From the NCBI GenBank assembly GCA_902462065.1, contig CABQAK010000055.1, forward strand, positions 1 to 9,851: a stretch of DNA of 9,851 nucleotides, in the 5' to 3' direction. The notes beneath the pieces were generated by a model. It was not told where the DNA came from, made no database searches, and saw nothing but the letters and a program-made list of their open reading frames with translations. Positions 1 through 8,845 of the stretch are shown in pieces (position 1 is the first letter of the stretch; each line of letters begins with the position of its first letter). This DNA is from an uncultured Collinsella sp. GTDB taxonomy: Bacteria; Actinomycetota; Coriobacteriia; Coriobacteriales; Coriobacteriaceae. The translations under genes and the position numbers were made by a program.

Positions 1-14
1 CCGTACATGTACGG
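1..14. repeat. Perfect 14-bp palindrome at the window edge
   Basis: CCGTACATGTACGG equals its own reverse complement. It could be an operator half-structure or part of a larger element cut off by the window edge. The rest of 15-139 has no gene I can support: one + frame is open from base 2 to a TAA at 80-82, with a cysteine-rich reading, but nothing identifies it as a real C-terminus. Confidence 0.5.
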
Positions 15-111
15 ATGAATGTGGGAGGTGTTCGGATAAGGTTGATAATCAAGGCACTCGTGGTGAGGTCGTGAGCCTGTAAAACGTGTGCGTGCGCTTG
101 CCGCTCGTATC

Positions 112-120
112 TGCTATCAT
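112..120 (+). promoter_or_regulatory. Extended -10 promoter candidate for tRNA-Leu
   Basis: TGCTATCAT fits a TGn-extended -10 box (TATCAT at 115-120). Transcription would begin near 127, leaving a leader of about 13 nt before the tRNA at 140. No good -35 box lies at 16-18 bp; a TTGCCG at 98-103 is too close. The call rests on the -10 and its position only. Confidence 0.45.
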
Positions 121-139
121 TCCTAGTCTGTGCGCTCAT

Positions 140-223
140 GCGGGCGTGGCGGAATTGGTAGACGCGCCAGATTTAGGTTCTGGTGGGATTCCCGTGAAGG
201 TTCGAGTCCTTTCGCCCGCACCA
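140..223 (+). tRNA. tRNA-Leu (anticodon UAG)
   Basis: This is a class II tRNA of 84 nt including an encoded CCA at 221-223. The acceptor stem GCGGGCG (140-146) pairs with CGCCCGC (213-219), and the discriminator base is A220. The anticodon stem CCAGA/TCTGG (167-171/179-183) closes the loop TTTAGGT with anticodon TAG at 174-176, which reads CUA codons and other CUN codons by wobble. A long variable arm containing GGGATTCCC follows, as expected for leucine. The T-arm has the loop TTCGAGT. It lies 90 bp upstream of tig and may be co-transcribed with it. Confidence 0.98.
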
Positions 224-231
224 ACGCACCC

Positions 232-261
232 GCGTCGGCTTATGCCCTCGCGACGCTTGTT
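232..261 (+). terminator. Weak hairpin after tRNA-Leu
   Basis: GCGTCG (232-237) pairs with CGACGC (251-256) around a 13-nt loop and is followed by TTGTT. This could be a weak terminator or processing signal for the tRNA. An alternative pairing TTATGC (240-245) with GCATAA (262-267) overlaps it. The T-run is poor, so read-through into tig is plausible. Confidence 0.3.
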
Positions 262-289
262 GCATAAAGGTACCAGCACCTCAGATAAG
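260..289 (+). promoter_or_regulatory. Possible tig promoter
   Basis: TTGCAT (260-265) and GATAAG (284-289) are 18 bp apart, a weak match to a vegetative -35/-10 pair. It would place the tig transcript start near 296, only about 18 nt before the chosen start codon. Confidence 0.25.
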
Positions 290-313
290 CTGGGCAGTAT
301 GAGGAGGAACGTG

Positions 314-1612
314 TTGAACATCACCGCTTCTGACGTCAAGGACGCCAAGCTCACCGCTACGGTCACCATCCCGGCCGCCGACGTCGACGCCGCGATCAAG
401 AAGGCCTACAAGGAGACCGCCAAGAAGTACCGCTTCCCGGGCTTCCGTGCCGGTAAGGCTCCCCGTCCGGTCATCGACTCCGCTCTTGGCACCGAGGCCA
501 CCCTCGCTCAGGCCACCAACGACCTGATCGCCGCCAACGAGCCCGCCGTCCTCAACGAGCTGGACATCGTCCCCACCAAGAACGGTGACTACAAGGAGCT
601 CGACCTCGCCAAGGATCACGAGGACTACACCTACACCGTCGAGTTCTCCCTGCGTCCCGCCGCTGAGCTCTCCTCTTTCGACGCCGTCGAGATCGAGATG
701 CCTCCCGCGGAGGTCACCGAGTCCGAGATCAACAACCAGGTCGAGATGCTCCTCAATTACCGTGCCACCTTCGAGGACGTCGAGGGTCGTGCCGTCGAGG
801 CCGAGGACTACGTCACCGTCGACCTCAAGGCCGTCGAGAACGCCGACAACTTTGCCGCCGAGGGCCGCATGCTCATCGCCGGTAGCGACAGCAACCCCAA
901 GGAGTTCAACGAGGCCCTGATCGGCGCCAACGTTGACGACGTCAAGACCGTCACCTGGACCGACGAGGTCGAGGAGGGCGAGGAGGCCGAGACCCACACC
1001 GTCGAGGTCACCGTCAAGGGCATTAAGGTCCGCAACACCCCCGAGCTCACCGACGAGCTCGTCAAGTCCGACTTTGGCTTCGACAGCATCGATGCTATGC
1101 GCGACGCCATCAAGATCGAGATCGAGCAGGACAAGGCTTCCCGCCTCCCGGCCGAGAAGGAGAACCGTTGCGTCTCCGCTCTCGCCGAGCGCCTGCAGCT
1201 CGACGAGATGGACGCCGACTACGAGCAGTCCGTCTTTGAGGAGCTTGGCCAGAACTTCCTGTCCAACCTCGCTGCCCGCGGCATGACGCTGGACACCTGG
1301 CTGCCCGCTTCCGGTCTGACCATGGAGCAGTTCATCGGCGACCTGCACAAGCAGGCCAACGACGTTGCCCGTGAGTCCCTGGCTCTGGACGCCCTCGCCC
1401 GCGAGCTCAAGATCGAGGTCACCGAGGACGACATCAACGCCGAGTTCGAGAAGGCCGGCGTCAAGGACGTCGAGGCTTCCAAGGCCGAGTTCATTGCCGA
1501 TGGCCGCATGCCTGCCGTCCGCGAGTCCATCCGTCGCTCCAAGGCCGTCGACCACCTGGTCGAGAACGCCAAGGTGACCGAGGTCGACGAGACCGCCAAG
1601 GACGCCGAGTAA
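314..1612 (+). CDS. tig: Trigger factor, ribosome-associated chaperone / peptidyl-prolyl isomerase
   Basis: Trigger factor docks at the ribosomal exit tunnel and shields nascent chains. The product is 432 aa, the usual family length. Residues 1-120 are the ribosome-binding domain with the signature GFRAGKAP at 43-50; F44 and R45 match the E. coli binding residues, while the lysine of the E. coli FRK motif is alanine here. Residues about 151-232 are a divergent FKBP-like PPIase domain, and 233-432 form the helical C-terminal arms. I chose TTG 314 because AGGAGG (302-307) sits 6 nt upstream and the N-terminus then matches E. coli residue for residue. GTG 311 (3-nt spacing) and ATG 299 are alternatives. 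Codon use is strongly biased to GCC, GAG and AAG, as for an abundant protein. The frame stays open upstream through the tRNA, but that is not coding. Confidence 0.96.
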   Translation: MNITASDVKDAKLTATVTIPAADVDAAIKKAYKETAKKYRFPGFRAGKAPRPVIDSALGTEATLAQATNDLIAANEPAVLNELDIVPTKNGDYKELDLAKDHEDYTYTVEFSLRPAAELSSFDAVEIEMPPAEVTESEINNQVEMLLNYRATFEDVEGRAVEAEDYVTVDLKAVENADNFAAEGRMLIAGSDSNPKEFNEALIGANVDDVKTVTWTDEVEEGEEAETHTVEVTVKGIKVRNTPELTDELVKSDFGFDSIDAMRDAIKIEIEQDKASRLPAEKENRCVSALAERLQLDEMDADYEQSVFEELGQNFLSNLAARGMTLDTWLPASGLTMEQFIGDLHKQANDVARESLALDALARELKIEVTEDDINAEFEKAGVKDVEASKAEFIADGRMPAVRESIRRSKAVDHLVENAKVTEVDETAKDAE

Positions 1613-1688
1613 TTCTCGCCACCTTGCCCGCGAGCGCATGCGTGCGCCCGTGATGGGGTAAAGTTATACACCGGTTATCCGGTTGCTT

Positions 1689-1733
1689 CGTACGGTGCCA
1701 GCCAATGCATAGCATGCGGGCACCGTACGTTTA
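1689..1733 (+). terminator. Hairpin between tig and clpP, probable tig terminator
   Basis: CGTACGGTGCC (1689-1699) pairs perfectly with GGCACCGTACG (1719-1729), 11 bp around a 19-nt loop, followed by TTTAT. It is GC-rich enough for an intrinsic terminator of tig, but the T-run is short. No clear clpP promoter lies between it and clpP, so it could instead be an operator or attenuator in a clpP leader that starts upstream. Confidence 0.55.
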
Positions 1734-1775
1734 TCTAGAACCAATTTGGTCCGCAAGAGAGAAATGGAGATGCGT

Positions 1776-2396
1776 ATGATCGCTAAGTTCGATTCCGCCC
1801 TCGTGCCATACGTTATCGAGCAGACGCCGCGCGGCGAGCGCAGCTACGATATCTATTCGCGCCTGCTCAACGACCGCATCATTTTCTTGGGCGAGGAGAT
1901 CAACTCCGTCAGCGCCAACCTGGTCGTTGCCCAGCTGCTGCATCTTGAGAGCCAGGATGCCGAGAAGGATATCTCGCTCTACATCAATTCGCCCGGTGGT
2001 GAGGTCTACTCCGGCCTGGCGATTCTTGACACCATGAACTTTATCAAGCCGCAGGTCTCCACCATCTGCGTCGGTATGGCCGCGTCCATGGCCGCCGTGC
2101 TGCTTTCGGCCGGCGCTAAGGGCAAGCGCTTCTGCCTGCCGCACTCCAAGGTTATGATTCACCAGCCCAGCGGCGGTGCCCAGGGTCAGCAGACCGAGAT
2201 CGAGATCGTGGCCGAGGAGATCAAGAAGACCCGTCGCGAGCTCAACCAGATTCTGTCCGACGCCTCTGGCCAGCCCATCGAGAAGGTCCAGGCCGATACC
2301 GAGCGCGACAACTACCTGACCGCTTCCGAGGCCCTCGACTACGGTCTGATCGACCGTATCGTCACCTCGCGCGATCTCGCCGCGAAGGACGCCTAG
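1776..2396 (+). CDS. clpP: ATP-dependent Clp protease proteolytic subunit ClpP
   Basis: ClpP is the cytoplasmic serine peptidase that forms a double seven-membered barrel and degrades proteins fed by ClpX or ClpC. The product is 206 aa, close to the usual 195-210. The catalytic triad is visible as S104 in GMAASMAA, H129 in MIHQPSGG and D178 in DTERDNY, with the same S-H and S-D spacing as E. coli ClpP. NSPGGEV (71-77) is the conserved substrate-binding strand and oxyanion region. Three in-frame ATGs lie close together (1764, 1770, 1776), plus an upstream TTG at 1746. I chose 1776 because GGAG at 1766-1769 sits 6 nt before it and the protein then starts at the conserved body. It ends one base before clpX, so the two are coupled. 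A single clpP-clpX pair is seen here, although many actinobacteria carry two clpP genes. Confidence 0.96.
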   Translation: MIAKFDSALVPYVIEQTPRGERSYDIYSRLLNDRIIFLGEEINSVSANLVVAQLLHLESQDAEKDISLYINSPGGEVYSGLAILDTMNFIKPQVSTICVGMAASMAAVLLSAGAKGKRFCLPHSKVMIHQPSGGAQGQQTEIEIVAEEIKKTRRELNQILSDASGQPIEKVQADTERDNYLTASEALDYGLIDRIVTSRDLAAKDA

Positions 2397-2397
2397 G

Positions 2398-3804
2398 ATG
2401 GCAGGAAACATGCAGGACAACTTTGACGAGAACGGCAACCCCATCCGCTGCTCCTTTTGCGGAAAAGAGCAGGGCCAGGTTCGTCGCCTCGTAAAGGGCC
2501 CGACCAACATCTTTATCTGTGACGAGTGCGTCGCCGCCTGTTCCGAGATTCTGGAGGAGTCGCTGGCTTCGGACTTTATGGACGCTGCCCGCAACGGCAA
2601 GCTGCCGGGCTTCCTCAACGACCACGGTCAGGCTGCATCCCAGCCCGCCGTGGATCCCGAGACCGAGGGTTTTGAGCTTGAGGACGAGCGTCAGGTCATC
2701 ACGCACGTGCCGACGCCGCACGAGATCTATGACGAGCTTTCGGCCTATGTTATGGGTCAGGAGGACGCCAAGCGTGCCATGTCGGTGGCCGTGTACAACC
2801 ACTATCGCCGCGTGATTGAGGGCGGCGCTGCGGTGTCTGCCTTTGACGACGGCCTGGACTCGCAGCTCGACGATGATATGGATGAGGTGGAGCTCGCCAA
2901 GTCCAACATTTTGCTGCTCGGTCCCACCGGTACCGGTAAGACCCTGCTCGCCCAGACGCTCGCCCGCATCCTCGAGGTGCCGTTTGCCATCGCCGACGCC
3001 ACTGCGCTCACCGAGGCCGGTTACGTTGGCGAGGACGTGGAGAACATCCTGCTCAAGCTTATCAATGCTGCCGATGGCGACATTGAGCGCGCTCAGGTTG
3101 GCATTATCTACGTGGACGAGATCGACAAGATCGCCCGCAAGGCCGAGAACCTCTCCATCACCCGCGACGTTTCGGGCGAGGGCGTTCAGCAGGCGCTGCT
3201 TAAGATTCTTGAGGGCACGGTGGCCAGCGTTCCGCCCACCGGCGGCCGCAAGCATCCCCAGCAGGAGCTGCTGCAGATCGATACGACCAACATCCTGTTT
3301 ATCTGCGGCGGTGCCTTTGTGGGTCTGGACAAGATCATCGCCGACCGCGTGGGCAACAAGGGCGTGGGCTTTAACTCCGAGATCGCCGGCCCCACTTCGG
3401 TCGACGAGAACGACCTGCTGCGCCAGGTGCTCCCGCAGGACCTCAACGCCTTTGGCATGATTCCCGAGTTTGTGGGACGTACGCCCGTCGTTACCCAGAC
3501 GCAGGCGCTCGACGAGGACGACTTGGTGTCGATCCTGACCGAGCCCAAGAACGCCGTGGTGCGCCAGTACCGCAAGATGTTCCAGCTCGAGGACGTAGAG
3601 CTTGAGTTTGAGGACGCGGCCCTGCACGAGATCGCCCGCATGGCGCTCGCCCGCAAGACCGGCGCCCGCGGCCTGCGTTCCATCTGCGAGGACGTGCTGC
3701 AGCAGACGATGTTTGACCTCCCCAGCGAGGAGGGCGTTTCCAAGGTCGTCGTAACCGAAGCCTCCGTAAAGGGCGAAGAACAGCCCCAGCGCATCTACGG
3801 CTAA
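2398..3804 (+). CDS. clpX: ATP-dependent Clp protease ATP-binding subunit ClpX
   Basis: ClpX is the AAA+ ring that recognises tagged substrates, unfolds them with ATP and threads them into ClpP. The product is 468 aa, against about 424 in E. coli. The N-terminal zinc-binding domain has C18, C21, C41 and C44. The AAA+ core has Walker A GPTGTGKT (175-182), Walker B IIYVDEID (236-243), pore loop GYVG (208-211), RKH loop (284-286), and sensor-2 GARGLR (422-427). The probable arginine finger is R361 in IPEFVGR. The ClpP-docking loop reads VGF (323-325) where E. coli has IGF. An acidic stretch at about 148-163, just before Walker A, has no counterpart in E. coli and explains part of the extra length. 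The start ATG is one base after the clpP stop, with AAGGA at 2385-2389 inside clpP as its ribosome site. ATG 2410 is a less likely start. Confidence 0.97.
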   Translation: MAGNMQDNFDENGNPIRCSFCGKEQGQVRRLVKGPTNIFICDECVAACSEILEESLASDFMDAARNGKLPGFLNDHGQAASQPAVDPETEGFELEDERQVITHVPTPHEIYDELSAYVMGQEDAKRAMSVAVYNHYRRVIEGGAAVSAFDDGLDSQLDDDMDEVELAKSNILLLGPTGTGKTLLAQTLARILEVPFAIADATALTEAGYVGEDVENILLKLINAADGDIERAQVGIIYVDEIDKIARKAENLSITRDVSGEGVQQALLKILEGTVASVPPTGGRKHPQQELLQIDTTNILFICGGAFVGLDKIIADRVGNKGVGFNSEIAGPTSVDENDLLRQVLPQDLNAFGMIPEFVGRTPVVTQTQALDEDDLVSILTEPKNAVVRQYRKMFQLEDVELEFEDAALHEIARMALARKTGARGLRSICEDVLQQTMFDLPSEEGVSKVVVTEASVKGEEQPQRIYG

Positions 3805-3825
3805 ACCAGCCTAAAACGTGTTTGC

Positions 3826-3866
3826 AAATAGCCTCCGACCACCCGCGGTCGGAGGCTATTTTATAT
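3826..3866 (+). terminator. Strong intrinsic terminator after clpX
   Basis: A perfect 15-bp stem (3826-3840 with 3847-3861) around the loop ACCCGC is followed by TTTTATATATA. The A-run on the left arm means it could also work on the - strand. It ends the clpP-clpX unit 22 bases after the clpX stop. Confidence 0.93.
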
Positions 3867-3890
3867 ATACGCAATAACCCCAACTACCTG

Positions 3891-3899
3891 TGTTATTCT
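3891..3899 (+). promoter_or_regulatory. Possible valS promoter (extended -10)
   Basis: TGTTATTCT fits a TGn-extended -10 box, but no convincing -35 lies upstream. If used, the valS transcript would carry a leader of about 185 nt that includes the long hairpin at 3957-4069. AGTCT (3914-3918) and AGACT (3934-3938) could form a small helix early in that leader. Confidence 0.28.
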
Positions 3900-3956
3900 G
3901 TGTGTTTGTTTAAAGTCTCAGCAAAGTCCATTCAGACTGAAGTAATCGATACCTAA

Positions 3957-4069
3957 GGCGTGTCCGCCTGCTTGGTTTTCGTAGATTCCGCACGAGCCGA
4001 AGAGCACTAAATGTGCTCTTCGTGCGAGCCAGGACCTGACCGAGCGAAAACCAAGCAGGCGGACACGCC
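3957..4069 (-). repeat. Long hairpin element, copy 1, upstream of valS
   Basis: Two 25-bp arms (3957-3981 and 4045-4069) are perfectly complementary and enclose 63 nt. Inside, GAAGAGCAC (3999-4007) pairs with GTGCTCTTC (4013-4021) around TAAAT, extended by CGCAC (3989-3993) with GTGCG (4022-4026) across a 5-nt bulge. Read on the - strand, the enclosed segment matches the element after valS: GTCCTG, then AGCACATTTAGTGCT, then CGTGCGGAA. No T-run follows on either strand, so it is not an ordinary terminator. It ends 9 nt before the valS ribosome site, so it could act on translation if transcribed. Function unknown. Confidence 0.85.
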
Positions 4070-4089
4070 GGCGGGACAGGGAGAGATAT

Positions 4090-6786
<2,697 letters not shown>

Positions 6787-6805
6787 GCCTAACTTGGGGG
6801 CGCGT

Positions 6806-6906
6806 CCCGATGCTTTGCTCTCCGCTGCGGACAGTCCTGCGCAAGACGGACAGCACATTAAGTGCTGTCCTTTGCGTGCGGAACTTGCGGCGAGCAAAGC
6901 ATCGGG
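6806..6906 (+). repeat. Long hairpin element, copy 2, downstream of valS
   Basis: The arms at 6806-6820 and 6892-6906 are a perfect 15-bp match, and weaker pairing continues out to about 6798/6914. The inner hairpin GGACAGCAC (6848-6856) with GTGCTGTCC (6862-6870) closes on ATTAA and is extended by CGCAA (6840-6844) with TTGCG (6872-6876). GTCCTG (6834-6839) and CGTGCGGAA (6875-6883) flank the inner hairpin exactly as in the - strand reading of the element before valS. No T-run follows the outer stem, so termination is not its obvious job. The outer arms differ from copy 1 but remain fully complementary. Confidence 0.85.
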
Positions 6907-6951
6907 CCGCTCCTAGTGCGGTTACGTGGCTGTTTGCAACTGGCATGTTAG

Positions 6952-6996
6952 GGCCACTGGGTTGTGGCCTTGATTCCGCTGCAAGCGGGTAGTGGC
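6952..6996 (+). promoter_or_regulatory. Alternative helices in the folC leader
   Basis: GGCCAC (6952-6957) can pair with GTGGCC (6964-6969). The overlapping GCCACT (6953-6958) can instead pair with AGTGGC (6991-6996), which would enclose a small hairpin CCGCT/AGCGG (6976-6980/6984-6988). The two pairings exclude each other, which is the layout of an attenuator. I do not recognise a known riboswitch consensus here, including the tetrahydrofolate type. Confidence 0.35.
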
Positions 6997-7012
6997 TGAT
7001 ATTTTGAATGGG

Positions 7013-7043
7013 AGGGGCTCGTTGTTTTGATGGGCCTCTTTTT
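7013..7043 (+). terminator. Hairpin with T-run just before folC
   Basis: AGGGGCTCG (7013-7021) pairs with TGGGCCTCT (7031-7039) with three G-T wobbles around a 9-nt loop, followed by TTTTT ending at 7043. It lies 21 bases before the folC start, so it either ends valS read-through or acts as an attenuator in the folC leader. Confidence 0.5.
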
Positions 7044-7064
7044 ATGTTATTGGAGACTTTGGTT

Positions 7065-8408
7065 ATGCCTAAGCGTTCTGGCTTGTATAGCGTTCCTTTC
7101 TCGTTTGAGTTGCTTTCGTTTGGTGAGGCTGTTGGGCTTGCTGCTGATACGGGGCGGATTTCTGGGGATGCTGGTCCTCTGCTCGAGACGGTTGTCGATA
7201 TGCTCGATGAGCTGGGGCGTCCGGATGAGTACTTTGATTGCATTCAGGTTGCCGGTACCAATGGCAAGACTTCGACTACGCGTTTTTCGGCTGCCATTCT
7301 TCGTGGTGAGGGGCTCAAGACCGCGCTGTATACGTCGCCGCAGCTGGTGCGCTATCCCGAGCGTATGGAGGTCGATGGACGCGTCGTGAGCGACGAGGCC
7401 TTTGCTCGTGGCGTTTCATCAGCTGTCGAGGCGGGGCATCGCGTGAATGCGCGCCGTGTGCCGGCGGGGGAGCGTGCCTATACCATCACACCGTTTGACC
7501 TGCTGACGGCCGCTGCGCTTGTTGTGTTTGCCGAGGCTTGCGTGGACGTGGCTGTGCTCGAGGTTGGTATGGGCGGGCGCTGGGACGCCACGAGTGCGAC
7601 CGATCCTGTCGCCGTTGCCATCACGGGCATCGGACTCGATCACACACGCATTTTGGGCGATAAGCTCGAGGCCATTGCGGGTGAGAAGGCTGCGGTTATT
7701 AAGCCCGGACGCTTGGTTGTGCTGGGCGAGGGTACGCATGAGGCGAGCGTTCAGCGCGTGATGGATGCCCGTTGCCGTGAGTGCGGTGTGGTGCCGCTGG
7801 TGGTGAACCATGCCACGACTAAGGTGCCGGCGCATGTGGGCGACACGGTTGAGTTTAGCTGTACCACGCCGCGTGCGATCTATACGTCGGGCATGGTCAA
7901 GCCGGCCTATCAGCCGCAGAATGCCGCGTGCGCGATTATGCTGTGCGAGGGGTATCTGGGTCGCGAGCTCGATCATGACAAGCTCGATGCATCACTTATG
8001 GGCTGCCCCACGCCGGGCCGATTTGATGTGCTGGGGACCGATCCGCTCAAGCTGATCGACGCCTGCCATAACCCTCAGAGCTGCGAGAACTTTGTGAGTG
8101 CGCTGGACGAGATCGACCCGTGCGTAGAGAATCGCCCCACGCTGCTGTGCGCGGCGTTGGCTGACAAGGACGTGGCGGGCATCGTCGACGTGCTTGTTCC
8201 GGCCTTCCCCCGTGTGGTCGTGACGCAGACCGATTCCGATCGCGCCCTGCCGGCAGAGGAGCTCGCCGCCCTCGTTGATGCCGATAAGCTGGCGGGCGTA
8301 TACCCGAGCGTGTCCGAGGCCCTCGCTGCCTTCGATGCCGCGGGCGAGTCCTTCGTGGCAGCCGGCACCATCACCCTAGCCGGCGAAGTAGCCGGCCTGC
8401 TGCGCTAA
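7065..8408 (+). CDS. folC: Folylpolyglutamate synthase / dihydrofolate synthase (Mur ligase family)
   Basis: FolC uses ATP to add glutamate to folates (and, in many bacteria, to dihydropteroate), retaining them in the cell. The product is 447 aa, normal for the family. The P-loop VAGTNGKTS is at 62-70. GMGGRWDAT (168-176) and GIGLDHT (188-194) are the Mur-ligase metal and ATP site motifs. EK at 207-208 includes the lysine that is carbamylated in FolC. PGRFDV (317-322) and DACHNP (332-337) mark the C-terminal domain; the second is GAHNP in most relatives. ATG 7065 is preferred because GGAG (7052-7055) lies 9 nt upstream. ATGs at 7044 and 7008 would place the start at or before the T-run of the preceding hairpin. 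Codon use (GTT, GGG, T-ending codons) is less biased than in tig or valS, fitting lower expression. Whether it also has dihydrofolate synthase activity cannot be told from sequence. Confidence 0.94.
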   Translation: MPKRSGLYSVPFSFELLSFGEAVGLAADTGRISGDAGPLLETVVDMLDELGRPDEYFDCIQVAGTNGKTSTTRFSAAILRGEGLKTALYTSPQLVRYPERMEVDGRVVSDEAFARGVSSAVEAGHRVNARRVPAGERAYTITPFDLLTAAALVVFAEACVDVAVLEVGMGGRWDATSATDPVAVAITGIGLDHTRILGDKLEAIAGEKAAVIKPGRLVVLGEGTHEASVQRVMDARCRECGVVPLVVNHATTKVPAHVGDTVEFSCTTPRAIYTSGMVKPAYQPQNAACAIMLCEGYLGRELDHDKLDASLMGCPTPGRFDVLGTDPLKLIDACHNPQSCENFVSALDEIDPCVENRPTLLCAALADKDVAGIVDVLVPAFPRVVVTQTDSDRALPAEELAALVDADKLAGVYPSVSEALAAFDAAGESFVAAGTITLAGEVAGLLR

Positions 8409-8422
8409 CCCATCCCCTCAGC

Positions 8423-8489
8423 AGTTGCGGTGAAATACGGACTGTTTTACAAGCTAGAAGCCTCAAGCAGTCCGTATATCACCGCAACT
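8423..8489. repeat. Long inverted repeat after folC
   Basis: Left arm 8423-8444 pairs with right arm 8468-8489: 21 bp with a single A-A mismatch (8434/8478), and three more weak pairs extend into the 23-nt loop. It starts 15 bases after the folC stop. Its sequence is unrelated to the pair around valS. It probably ends or protects the folC transcript together with the T-run at 8516-8521. Confidence 0.8.
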
Positions 8490-8490
8490 T

Positions 8491-8521
8491 AAAAGCAGTC
8501 AATTTGGGACGGGGCTTTTTT
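8491..8521 (+). terminator. Terminator candidate downstream of folC
   Basis: AAAAGC (8491-8496) can pair with GCTTTT (8514-8519), with a short inner GTC/GAC helix, and is followed by the rest of a six-T run (8516-8521). The stem alone is weak, but it sits directly after the 21-bp inverted repeat and the two may act together. Confidence 0.55.
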
Positions 8522-8550
8522 CGCTGCCCTGTGCCCCGAGTTGACTCGCT

Positions 8551-8712
8551 TGCCACGAAATGGGCCTATCTACTACGTTTGACCGGTTACCCTCGACCAC
8601 GCCGAAAAATGCAAAATTAAAACCGCAGGTAGAAGGCTTGCCAGTTTTACGAAAACCCGGTTATGGTCGACCCATGCGGGTTAAACGTAGTAGATAGGCC
8701 GTTTTTGTGGCG
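8551..8712. repeat. Very long hairpin in the folC / surface-protein gap
   Basis: The main arms 8563-8584 and 8679-8700 pair over 22 bp with one G-T wobble. After a 2x2 internal loop the pairing continues outward for about 10 bp (8551-8560 with 8703-8712), with a T-run on the right pairing with an A-run on the left. Inside, TCGACCA (8593-8599) pairs with TGGTCGA (8664-8670). The T-run suggests a two-way terminator. The enclosed 94 nt also holds a promoter-like pair on the + strand (TTGCCA 8638-8643, TATGGT 8662-8667). Confidence 0.8.
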
Positions 8713-8725
8713 CGGTGTTGGTGGG

Positions 8726-8756
8726 AAGTGACAAAGGGACTGCCCCTTCGTCACTT
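8726..8756. repeat. REP-like palindrome
   Basis: AAGTGAC (8726-8732) pairs with GTCACTT (8750-8756), and inside AAGGG pairs with CCCTT after one mismatch, leaving a short loop. Palindromes of the GTGACAAAGGGAC...GTCAC type are, from memory, widespread dispersed repeats in gut bacterial genomes. Only one copy is in this window, so the repeat status is inferred. Confidence 0.55.
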
Positions 8757-8817
8757 AAATACGTCACCTGATTTCTCCCGTTTACGAAGCCATTTATGCC
8801 GCTTAACCTGTGGCATA

Positions 8818-8845
8818 TTGCAAACCTCCATTGGCGAAGGATACG
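8818..8845 (+). promoter_or_regulatory. Weak promoter candidate for the surface-protein gene
   Basis: TTGCAA (8818-8823) and GATACG (8840-8845) are 16 bp apart. The -35 is acceptable and the -10 is poor. If this is the promoter, the transcript would start within or just after the left helix strands of the leader structure, so a promoter further upstream is equally possible. Confidence 0.2.

Noticed and set aside
2..82. C-terminal end of an upstream gene in + frame 2
   Set aside because: The 26-codon reading is cysteine-rich and short; no family is recognisable and codon use gives no support.
86..313. N-terminal extension of tig through the tRNA gene
   Set aside because: The extension would translate the tRNA-Leu sequence. 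The ribosome site at 302-307 and alignment with E. coli trigger factor place the start at 314 or 311.
281..1639. 452-codon open frame on the - strand opposite tig
   Set aside because: Same shadow effect; the L/G/V/D-rich sequence has no recognisable motif and tig is certain on the other strand.
3900..4089. T-box riboswitch in the valS leader
   Set aside because: No GGTGG-ACCGCG type T-box sequence, no specifier-loop stem, and no terminator with a T-run are visible.
7008..7064. Longer folC starting at ATG 7008
   Set aside because: The extra codons would cover a hairpin with a T-run and have no ribosome site; ATG 7065 has GGAG at good spacing and matches the family start.
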